DNA of 64,000 nucleotides from Glaciecola blandensis. Lineage in GTDB: Bacteria > Pseudomonadota > Gammaproteobacteria > Enterobacterales > Alteromonadaceae. Under the pieces are notes generated by a model. That model was given only the letters and a program-made list of their open reading frames with translations, ran no database searches and was not told where the DNA came from. Below are positions 51,929 through 59,604 of the stretch, piece after piece. A program made the position numbers and the translations under genes. Where the stretch lies: contig NZ_JAVRIE010000002.1 in NCBI RefSeq assembly GCF_031846165.1, positions 496,001 to 560,000 on the forward strand, in the 5' to 3' direction. The stretch's first letter is position 1. Each line of letters opens with the position of its first letter.

Positions 51929-53665
51929 CTACAAGGCCTCTAGGTGATTCCAACGTGTACAAGATGCTAACGCACGAGCAATTTCGTCAGTTCCTTCATT
52001 TAATTCATGTTTAATTTCATTGTTAATGCGCCTATCAATAAAATGCAGTGTAAATGCCAAAGATAAAAGTCCAGTGAGTTCATATTCGAACACTTCATCT
52101 TTGGTAAAGTAATCTGCAGTTTTGTCTTCTTTACTGCTGTTGAAGCTGACAGGTTCCGATAAACGATTGTGATCAATAAAGCTCAGTTCTATTTTGTGGG
52201 CGCCGCTGAGTTCCAACAAACGCGTACCCAATTGAGTGACGAAGACCTGCAGTTTTTGCGTTTCAGCAAGTACCAAAATATCTTTGGAAAGAAAGCGCTT
52301 AAGCATGTGCAGATCTTTGTTAAAAAAGGCATCGCAGGACTTGGAGATATATTGATAGGCTGGAATCGCGAATAATGAACTTATCGCAGCGGCAACAAAT
52401 GCTGAAAAGGTTTTATTACTCAAACCAAGGGTCTGATTCAGTAACACCTGCATGCCTTGGTCTAAACCCGCCCAAGCTGAAAATGCGAGGATCGAAAGCA
52501 AGCTCAAGGTAGCAGACTTGGAAATCAAGGAATTGACCTGCCAAAGGCCGTAACGCATTAAAGCAAAGAAAATACCCAAACCAATACTCAGCACGATAAT
52601 ATAACGACCGGCCAATACCCCGTATTTTCCTCCCCAAGTCATCAGAGGGAAGTAGAGTAATAATCCAATACTAAGGCAATACACCATTGTAAGTACTTGC
52701 TTACGTTCTTTTGTGTTGAGTACTTTTCGAAACTTAAATATAAAGTGCAGTACAAGCACAAACAGCGATAGCGAGATACTCGCTAGATAAACAGTAAAAG
52801 CCTTCGGATACCAGTCAACATTGATTAATTGAAAACTGACCAACATAAGTAACGCGCAGAACATGACGCCATAAAATTGAGGCTTACGCCAAACATCTTG
52901 ATGATCCGCTTGAGGAAAACAATAAAGTCCAATAGGGCCTATGAGTAAAGCAATACTGATGCGTAATGTTTCAAATAGACCTGCATCAATGGCATTGGAA
53001 CCAATATAAAAAAACTTACTTTCACCAGCAGCAAGTAATAGCGTTAGGCTAATAAGATAGCCCGATAGGAAGTGGCGTGCTTTATTGAATAAGAGTAAGG
53101 AAAGCGCTAAACATACGCCAAGTAGAAAAGTATCGAGTAAAATATAAGGCACATTATGCTGCATACCTTTTTTATCGTTCTGTTTGACCGTCTTGTCGTT
53201 TGATTCACCTTGTTTTATTGCAGGTAACTTCGCGACAGTATACGTTTTAAGCTGATCATATCGCTCTAGCGATAAGCTTAAGGTTTGTGCACTTTCTACT
53301 TTAGAACCACCTTGTTCTGAATTTTTTGTTTCTGCTATTTTGGCGCAGGAAAATAGCGCTTTAACGCTATTAAATTGAGAAACATCGCAAGCATTTATCT
53401 TAAACAAGCGGCTATGGTCGAAACCCTGCTGGTACAAACTCGAGCCTTCATGAGAAAACAATGCATAACGATTAATGAAGGGATATTTGAAAATAGAGGC
53501 ACCGTACTGTTGGATGCCTGCATTTTCTTTTTTATTTAAGCTGGCAGTACCAATTGCGCCTATGAATATAAACAACACTATAATTGCCAAGGATACATAG
53601 TAAAAAGTGTTCGCAAATAGTCTTATTGATTTCCCTATTGGGGGCTTGCTTCCTATGTCGGTCAT
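51929..53665 (-). CDS. Multi-pass membrane sensor-like protein
   Basis: A 578-residue protein I do not recognise. It has one N-terminal helix (about 20-42), a periplasmic domain of about 140 residues with a pair of cysteines (NACDVSQF and FSCAKI), seven or so helices (about 185-410) and a cytosolic C-terminal domain of about 160 residues with a GAF-like look (LQVFVTQLGTRLLELSGAHKIELSFI). There is no histidine-kinase, GGDEF or EAL motif. The layout resembles 7TM sensor proteins whose output domain has degenerated or acts by protein contact. Confidence 0.6.
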   Translation of the reverse strand: MTDIGSKPPIGKSIRLFANTFYYVSLAIIVLFIFIGAIGTASLNKKENAGIQQYGASIFKYPFINRYALFSHEGSSLYQQGFDHSRLFKINACDVSQFNSVKALFSCAKIAETKNSEQGGSKVESAQTLSLSLERYDQLKTYTVAKLPAIKQGESNDKTVKQNDKKGMQHNVPYILLDTFLLGVCLALSLLLFNKARHFLSGYLISLTLLLAAGESKFFYIGSNAIDAGLFETLRISIALLIGPIGLYCFPQADHQDVWRKPQFYGVMFCALLMLVSFQLINVDWYPKAFTVYLASISLSLFVLVLHFIFKFRKVLNTKERKQVLTMVYCLSIGLLLYFPLMTWGGKYGVLAGRYIIVLSIGLGIFFALMRYGLWQVNSLISKSATLSLLSILAFSAWAGLDQGMQVLLNQTLGLSNKTFSAFVAAAISSLFAIPAYQYISKSCDAFFNKDLHMLKRFLSKDILVLAETQKLQVFVTQLGTRLLELSGAHKIELSFIDHNRLSEPVSFNSSKEDKTADYFTKDEVFEYELTGLLSLAFTLHFIDRRINNEIKHELNEGTDEIARALASCTRWNHLEAL

Positions 53666-53875
53666 TCCGGGTTTGCAGCCTCAATGTAAAATAGTTGTTT
53701 GTATTGTCTGTACAAATATAGTACAAGTGAGAACGCTTAGCGAGAAGTATACATTGCAGACTTATCACCACAGTGTGGCTTTAACTATGGGGAATTGCAC
53801 TTAGATCAGAGTAGTCGCGTTAGCGCATTTACCTGTTTATTGCACAAACAAAACTTAATTATTTGGAGAATTCTC

Positions 53876-54019
53876 ATGTCAAAAGAAGACCACGTAAACG
53901 ACAGAAGCCGAGGCGAAGCGCCGGCTGAAGAGCAATCAGAAAACACTGAAACACCAGCAACGCCAAACCAAGTGCCAGCCAGTCCTGCATCTGGGGGAAC
54001 GACACCAGCAGGTGGATAG
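53876..54019 (+). CDS. Small acidic Pro/Ser/Thr-rich protein
   Basis: A 47-residue product starting MSKEDHVNDRSRGEAPAEEQ and ending in a Gly/Pro/Thr-rich tail (PASPASGGTTPAGG). TTTGGAGAA stands 6-10 bases before ATG 53876. It has no membrane segment or cysteine and looks intrinsically disordered. Its codons and clean ribosome site favour a real gene; function unknown. It stands alone between a divergent membrane protein and a crotonase gene. Confidence 0.5.
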   Translation: MSKEDHVNDRSRGEAPAEEQSENTETPATPNQVPASPASGGTTPAGG

Positions 54020-54101
54020 ACTGCGCACTTCTAAAAAAGACTCGCTTTTTAGTGACTAAAGGTTTTCAATATACCTAAGAAAATTGTCTTAGGAGAAAGC
54101 C

Positions 54102-54791
54102 GTGAGTGAAGTTGTAAATTGCAGCATTGAGAATAATGTCGCTACCATTCGTATTCAAAATGGCAAAGTGAACGCCATATCTCATCAAGTGATTGATGAG
54201 CTAAATGCTGCGCTAGACCAAGCTGAAGCTGCGAAAGCGGTCGTTGTATTAACTGGACAAGCTGGCATGTTGTCTGGTGGTTACGATCTTAAAGTCATGA
54301 AAGAAAGTATGGCCAAAGCAATGGCTTTGGTTGAGAAGGGGTCTACCTTATCTCGACGCCTTCTGTCCTTTCCTTTTCCAGTTGTTGCAGCCTGTCCAGG
54401 ACATGCAGTAGCAAAAGGCGCATTTCTGCTCTTATCAGTTGACTATAGAATTGGCGTACAAGGCGATTTTAAAATTGGTTTGAACGAAGTGGCAATCGGC
54501 ATGAGTATGCACCATGCAGGTATTGAAATCGCAAGAGGTCGTTTAGCGCCTGTTTATTTTAATCGAAGCGTTAATTTGGCTGAAATGGTTGGGCCGGAAG
54601 ATGCCGTTACGGCAGGCTTCTTAGATAAAGTTGTGCCAGCTAGTGAGTTTGAAGCTACGGTAAATTTTGTTGCGCAGTCATTAACAAAACTAAATATGAA
54701 AGCCCACGTAAATACTAAGTTAAAAGCGCGTGCAGACCTATTGAGCGTGCTCGATGAGTCTATCGAAAAAGACAAGCACGCCAGTTTATAG
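54102..54791 (+). CDS. Enoyl-CoA hydratase/isomerase (crotonase) family protein
   Basis: A 229-residue crotonase-fold protein, slightly shorter than the 255-260 usual. It has the oxyanion-hole regions LTGQAGMLSGGYDLKVM and PVVAACPGHAVAKGAFLLLSVDYRIG, and FKIGLNEVAIGMSM where the family's catalytic Glu can lie. GTG 54102 follows AGGAGAAAGCC. Its substrate is unknown. It is convergent with the halogenase operon with only 8 bases between. Confidence 0.87.
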   Translation: MSEVVNCSIENNVATIRIQNGKVNAISHQVIDELNAALDQAEAAKAVVVLTGQAGMLSGGYDLKVMKESMAKAMALVEKGSTLSRRLLSFPFPVVAACPGHAVAKGAFLLLSVDYRIGVQGDFKIGLNEVAIGMSMHHAGIEIARGRLAPVYFNRSVNLAEMVGPEDAVTAGFLDKVVPASEFEATVNFVAQSLTKLNMKAHVNTKLKARADLLSVLDESIEKDKHASL

Positions 54792-54799
54792 TAAGTAAA

Positions 54800-56317
54800 T
54801 TAGTCGGGTGTTGCCGCACAGAATTTAGCGATAAATTCATCTTGTGTCGGTAAGGTATCAACCGATTTATCTATCACCGATTGTATGTGCTGCAGGCGCC
54901 GAGATACTTCTTCCTCTGGCAGGTTATCTACAATCGGGTGATAGCCTTCTGGCCTCAACCCCTGTCCATGCATCACCGCCAACCATGATGTTTCATCGAA
55001 TAGTTCTGTTTCGTAGCGGAAAATGCGCCCATTTGATTCATATAGGGCCATTTTGTCTTCCAGATTTTTCGGCACTGGCATGTTTTTACAATACTCCCAA
55101 AACGGCGTATCTTCGCGCTCGGTGAGTTTGTAGTGCAAGATAATAAAGTCGCGTATTTGTTCCATTTCCAATTTTGACTGTTCATTAAAGTGGTCAATAT
55201 CAATTTGGTTAAAGCCTCTGTGCGGGAAAAAGCCCATAAGACGCGAAATTGCTGTTTGTATTAAATGCAAGCCTGTGGATTCTAATGGCTCAATAAAGCC
55301 GGCGGATAAGCCAATGGCGACAACATTTTTATTCCACATTTTGTTACGACGACCTGTTTGCCAACGCAGAAAGTTGGGTTCAGTAATGGGCTCGCTTTCC
55401 ATTTGCCCGCGCAGTGTTTCTAGTGCTTCTTCATCGCTAACATATTGACTGGGGTAAACGTAACCGTTGCCAATTCTATGTTGTAATGGGATCCGCCATG
55501 TCCAACCGGCATCTTGCGCGGTCGACTTAGTGTAGGGTTTGACTTCGTCCTTTGGCATGCATTGCATAGCAACTGCGCGATCACACGGAAGCCATTCACT
55601 CCAATCTTCGAAGCCAGTCTTTAGGGTTTGTTCAATTAACAAGCCTTTAAAGCCAGAGCAATCAATGAATAAATCCCCCTCAATGCGTTGACCATCTTCA
55701 AGCAACAAGGAGTCTATAAAACCATTACTACTGCGCGTAAACACATCCTTTACTTTGCCTTCAATGCGTGTCACTCCGCGTTCTTCAGAGAAGCTTCGCA
55801 GATACTTAGCGTATAAGGTAGCGTCAAAATGAAAGGCATAGGCAATATTGGAAAGTGGACTGTTTTTAATCGCTTGAGAGCGATTAAATTTACCTTTGTA
55901 AGCTGCATTGCAAAGCAATGAATAGGCCGACAAGTCTGGGGCCTTGTCTTGTAAATACATTTTTAGCCAATAGTGATGGAATTGGATGGCATCCATGTTG
56001 GTACCATATGTACCAAAGGGGTGCATGTAGGAATGGCCTTTCTTTTTCCAATTAGCGAATTCGATACCTAACTTGAATGTACCTTTAGTAAATTTTACAA
56101 ACTTATTTTCGTCTATGCCAAGCAAGGTATTAAATAGGGATATTTGCGGAATGGTGGCTTCACCCACAGAAACCGTTCCGACAGATTCGGATTCAATTAA
56201 GGTGATATTACATTTATCGCTGTTAAAGACTTTTGATAGCGCTGCGGCTGTCATCCAGCCTGCCGAACCTCCGCCTAGAATAACGACATTTTGAATGTTG
56301 TTTTGTGATGAATTCAT
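54800..56317 (-). CDS. Flavin-dependent tryptophan halogenase family protein
   Basis: A 505-residue protein of the tryptophan halogenase family. All hallmark motifs are present: FAD-binding GGGSAGWMTAAAL (from residue 15), catalytic lysine K82 (GTFKLGIEFANW), the WxWxIP motif (W272 to P277) and catalytic-type E346 in LEPLESTG. Such enzymes use FADH2, O2 and halide to make a lysine chloramine. True substrates of the copies found in TonB-receptor loci are not known and need not be tryptophan. Third gene of the leftward set; 17 bases separate it from the degenerate paralogue. Confidence 0.9.
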   Translation of the reverse strand: MNSSQNNIQNVVILGGGSAGWMTAAALSKVFNSDKCNITLIESESVGTVSVGEATIPQISLFNTLLGIDENKFVKFTKGTFKLGIEFANWKKKGHSYMHPFGTYGTNMDAIQFHHYWLKMYLQDKAPDLSAYSLLCNAAYKGKFNRSQAIKNSPLSNIAYAFHFDATLYAKYLRSFSEERGVTRIEGKVKDVFTRSSNGFIDSLLLEDGQRIEGDLFIDCSGFKGLLIEQTLKTGFEDWSEWLPCDRAVAMQCMPKDEVKPYTKSTAQDAGWTWRIPLQHRIGNGYVYPSQYVSDEEALETLRGQMESEPITEPNFLRWQTGRRNKMWNKNVVAIGLSAGFIEPLESTGLHLIQTAISRLMGFFPHRGFNQIDIDHFNEQSKLEMEQIRDFIILHYKLTEREDTPFWEYCKNMPVPKNLEDKMALYESNGRIFRYETELFDETSWLAVMHGQGLRPEGYHPIVDNLPEEEVSRRLQHIQSVIDKSVDTLPTQDEFIAKFCAATPD

Positions 56318-56334
56318 TTTTATTATTATCCTAA

Positions 56335-57909
56335 TTAACTTGCTTTAGCGACGCTGCTGAGAAATTGACTGAGACTCGGGGCCTGCTTCGACGCTGCTTT
56401 AATTTGTTGCACCATATTGCTGATGATATTCGGGACATTCGGAATATTATTCGTAACCGGGTCGTAGTTTTTAGGCCAATATGACATTGCTAATGCTAAG
56501 TTTCGCCAAGCATGTGGAGCAATGCAGTCTTGCTCAGTTAGGTAGTCTGTACCGGTATGTTCAAATAGATTGATTCTTGCCAATAAGCTTGGAGAGTAGC
56601 ATTTTGAATATTCGCCATCGCCTTTCGAGGTATTCTCAGCATGGGGGAGTAACAACAAGCTTTCAAAATCACCTAAATTTCGCTGATATTTCAGGGCGAG
56701 TTGGTTAAACGTAGCGCTCAAAATTGGATAGGTTTCGCTAGCTTCCTCAAATTTTGCCGGATAAAACTGCAACCATAAGTCAATGATGTCACTAATTGCT
56801 GTGCGGCGCATCGGTAAATAATTGAGGGTAGCTGTCACGCTCGCTAAATCAATGGTGTTGGTGCTCCAAAGTCTCTCGCATTGCATATTTTGGGTTTTAG
56901 TCGTGCTTTGCCACCTCATACTCTCTGTGTTGAGTGAGTAAGTGTTGGCTAAATATGTATTAATTTCGGCCAGGCTAGCGTCTTTTATCTTTTGCTCTGT
57001 GCCGCGTAAGGTAAGCTCAATCGTGAGTTGCTTATTAACTTGTATTAATTGAGCTAGGCCATTGTTAAGCTTAATAATATCATGCTGACATCCGTCGCTT
57101 TCCTGACCTTTGATTTTGCATTCAATCTCACCCGTCCAAGTCAGTTGACTAAGCTTATCCTTTGTCGAGTCGGCCATGTTAAAGCGAGTGTCGAATACGA
57201 AATCCACGGGAAAGTGCTCGGCTGAGCCATCGCTACCAAGCGCTATAAAGTTAACTTTGCCGAGCGCTTGTTCGCTATATGTGGGGGTGACTTCGCTTTG
57301 TTTTATTAGTTTCAGATCCGTTGATTGGTGCGTGCTAATTCCCAGTTTATCGCAGAGGTAAGTCAACTGCTCTTGAAGCTTCTTAGCATTGACTACAATA
57401 CCGTACTCAACACTGGAGGCAATGCTGCGTTTGTCATGACTAGGTGGCATAAAACGATTTTGGGCATACAATTGACCAACTAATGAATAACTCACTAGGC
57501 TCTCATCAATAGTCTGTTCTTTTTGTTGGCTTTGGACTAGTAAATGATGAAACTCAACACCAGATATGCTGACGCCTAAGGGGGCCCGGCTATTGAATTT
57601 TTGCGTCAAATTAACTTTGTCTGCTTGAACTGTCTTGTGCATCTCGCCAAAGTGAATATTACCGTCACAATGCTTTACTAGCGCGTCTTCTGATAGCCCA
57701 AGTGTCTTGAAAATGCGAATGAGATCTTGTTCAACTAGGTACCAATAATGTTGGTTTTTGTACTCTGATTTTGACTCTGGAGCTTGCTCAATATAAACGC
57801 TCAAAGCACAGTCCAAACTCGCGAGCTTATCTTGCAAAGTGAGGGCGGTGATCAGTCCGTTGAGAGCGGTATGAGTGTCGGTGACGATGGCGATATTTTG
57901 TAAACTCAT
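56335..57909 (-). CDS. Degenerate tryptophan-halogenase paralogue (pseudo-enzyme)
   Basis: A 524-residue intact reading frame that aligns with its two neighbours but lacks their catalytic motifs. The GxGxxG loop is replaced by VTDTHTALNGL, the lysine position carries H86 (GNIHFGE, spaced 15 residues from the LG of the preceding helix as in its neighbours), WxWxIP is absent, and LEPLES is absent. Family landmarks that remain are the YGIVVNAKKLQEQL segment (neighbour YAYHIDAGRYARFL), DFVFDTRF (LFIDCSGF) and YWPKNYDPVTNNIP (YFPKRYDPRVDNVP). It overlaps the next gene by 4 bases. A scaffold or substrate-binding partner is a guess. Confidence 0.8.
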   Translation of the reverse strand: MSLQNIAIVTDTHTALNGLITALTLQDKLASLDCALSVYIEQAPESKSEYKNQHYWYLVEQDLIRIFKTLGLSEDALVKHCDGNIHFGEMHKTVQADKVNLTQKFNSRAPLGVSISGVEFHHLLVQSQQKEQTIDESLVSYSLVGQLYAQNRFMPPSHDKRSIASSVEYGIVVNAKKLQEQLTYLCDKLGISTHQSTDLKLIKQSEVTPTYSEQALGKVNFIALGSDGSAEHFPVDFVFDTRFNMADSTKDKLSQLTWTGEIECKIKGQESDGCQHDIIKLNNGLAQLIQVNKQLTIELTLRGTEQKIKDASLAEINTYLANTYSLNTESMRWQSTTKTQNMQCERLWSTNTIDLASVTATLNYLPMRRTAISDIIDLWLQFYPAKFEEASETYPILSATFNQLALKYQRNLGDFESLLLLPHAENTSKGDGEYSKCYSPSLLARINLFEHTGTDYLTEQDCIAPHAWRNLALAMSYWPKNYDPVTNNIPNVPNIISNMVQQIKAASKQAPSLSQFLSSVAKAS

Positions 57910-59486
57910 ACAGCTCGCCTATTGCCATAGAGGTTATTACCTTGAGTTTCGACTCTAGTTGACGTTTGCTGCAGTAGTTGTTGTATTGCATTTTCGTGGC
58001 TTTGCATTGAGTCGCTGTAGTCACTCACTTCGTTTCGAATGGTTTCGAGTAATTGGCTCACCGTGTTCTCGGGCACATTATCTACTCTTGGGTCGTAGCG
58101 TTTCGGAAAATACTTTTGACCCAAATAAACAGCTACCCAACTTGGCTCTAAGAAAAGGCCGTGCTGATAGGTTTCGATTACCCCAGTTTCTTTAAATAAA
58201 GCCATTTTTTGTTCCAGACTGTGCGGTATCGACATGTGTTTGCAGTACCGCCAAAATTCAGTGTCCTCGCGATGGGTAGCATGATAATGAAGAATCAGAA
58301 AGTCTCTAATACGATTCATTTCATTGTCGAATGTGCGATTGAACTCATCTCGGTTCGCTGCCATTTGAGAAGACCTTGGCATGAGTTCGAGCAACTTCAT
58401 TATGTTAGCTTGAATCAAGAATATGCTTGTGGATTCTAATGGCTCTAAGAATCCACTCGATAGGCCAATCGACACGCAGTTGTGTGACCACGCTTTTTTG
58501 CGTTTGCCAGTAACGAAACGTAAATGATTTGGCTCTGTGATTGGTTTGCCGCTTAAATTCTGTAGCAAAGTATCGAGGGCTTGATCTTGGTTTACAAAAC
58601 TATCGCAGTATACGTGACCGTTACCTAAACGATGTTGTAAGGGAATACACCATTGCCAACCTGCGTCTCTGGCAATGGCTTTCGTATAAGGTAAAGGTGC
58701 GGAGTTTTGCTCACAAGCAACGGCGACGGCTCGATTGCAGGGAAGCCAGTGCGACCAGTCCTCGTATCCTGCATGCAAAACTTGCTCAATTAAACGGCCT
58801 CTAAAGCCTGAGCAGTCAATGAACAATTCGCCTTCAATACGTTGTCCGTTCTCACAGATTAGGCTGGTGATACTGCCGTCGCTAGCGCGTTGAACGACAT
58901 CGATGATTTTTCCTTCTATACGCTTAGCGCCCAGATTTTCGGAGAACTTTCGTAAAAACCGAGCGTAGCGGCCAGCGTCAATATGGTAAGCATAAGAAAA
59001 TGTAGAACTGACATGATTAAAGTCTTGGCTGGGGAACTGAAACTTTTCAGCCAAGCTGGCAACAACGGGCAGAGAATAGTCGTCGATACTATGTGCTCGG
59101 CCTGACAAGTATTCTTTTAACCAAAAGTGATGAAAACCGATGTTCTGAATTTTGTGTCCATAGTCTCCAAAAGGGTGAATATAAGCTTGACCTTGTTGGC
59201 CCCAGTTAGCGAACTCTATACCCACTTTATAGGTAGCACCAGTTTCGCGCATAAACTCTTGCTCGTTGATACCCAAACGCTGATTGAAGAAACGTAAGTG
59301 CGGTAATGTCGCTTCACCCACGCCCACAGTGCCTATTTGTTCAGATTCAATAAGCGTAACGGTATAGTGAGGTATTAGTAGTTTTGATAAAGCTGCAGCT
59401 GTCATCCATCCGGCAGTGCCTCCGCCTAGGATGACGATGTTTTTAATTGGATGTGTTGCAGTATTGGACAAAGGAATAACACTCAA
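57906..59486 (-). CDS. Flavin-dependent tryptophan halogenase family protein
   Basis: A 526-residue family member with intact motifs: GGGTAGWMTAAAL near residue 21, GVGEATLPHL, K87 in ATYKVGIEF, WQWCIP, and GFLEPLESTSIF. It is the first of the three halogenase-type genes and overlaps the degenerate copy by 4 bases (ATGA), so the two are translationally coupled. A hairpin at 59527-59567 separates it from the TonB receptor. The natural substrate is unknown. Confidence 0.9.
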   Translation of the reverse strand: MSVIPLSNTATHPIKNIVILGGGTAGWMTAAALSKLLIPHYTVTLIESEQIGTVGVGEATLPHLRFFNQRLGINEQEFMRETGATYKVGIEFANWGQQGQAYIHPFGDYGHKIQNIGFHHFWLKEYLSGRAHSIDDYSLPVVASLAEKFQFPSQDFNHVSSTFSYAYHIDAGRYARFLRKFSENLGAKRIEGKIIDVVQRASDGSITSLICENGQRIEGELFIDCSGFRGRLIEQVLHAGYEDWSHWLPCNRAVAVACEQNSAPLPYTKAIARDAGWQWCIPLQHRLGNGHVYCDSFVNQDQALDTLLQNLSGKPITEPNHLRFVTGKRKKAWSHNCVSIGLSSGFLEPLESTSIFLIQANIMKLLELMPRSSQMAANRDEFNRTFDNEMNRIRDFLILHYHATHREDTEFWRYCKHMSIPHSLEQKMALFKETGVIETYQHGLFLEPSWVAVYLGQKYFPKRYDPRVDNVPENTVSQLLETIRNEVSDYSDSMQSHENAIQQLLQQTSTRVETQGNNLYGNRRAV

Positions 59487-59526
59487 AAATAAGATCTGAT
59501 GTTTTTATAACAGACTACGACTATTT

Positions 59527-59567
59527 AAAAAAGTAATTGCCGGCACATTAAGGTGCCGGCAAATTAC
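59527..59567 (-). terminator. Intrinsic terminator between TonB receptor and halogenase operon
   Basis: TTGCCGGCAC (59537-59546) and GTGCCGGCAA (59553-59562) form a perfect 10-base GC-rich stem with a 6-base loop, extended by A/T pairs. Read leftward it is followed by six U (A-run 59527-59532). It probably ends most receptor transcripts and lets a fraction read into the halogenase genes. Confidence 0.88.
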
Positions 59568-59604
59568 AATGATAGAAATTACTATTCTATCTGGGACACA
59601 AATT

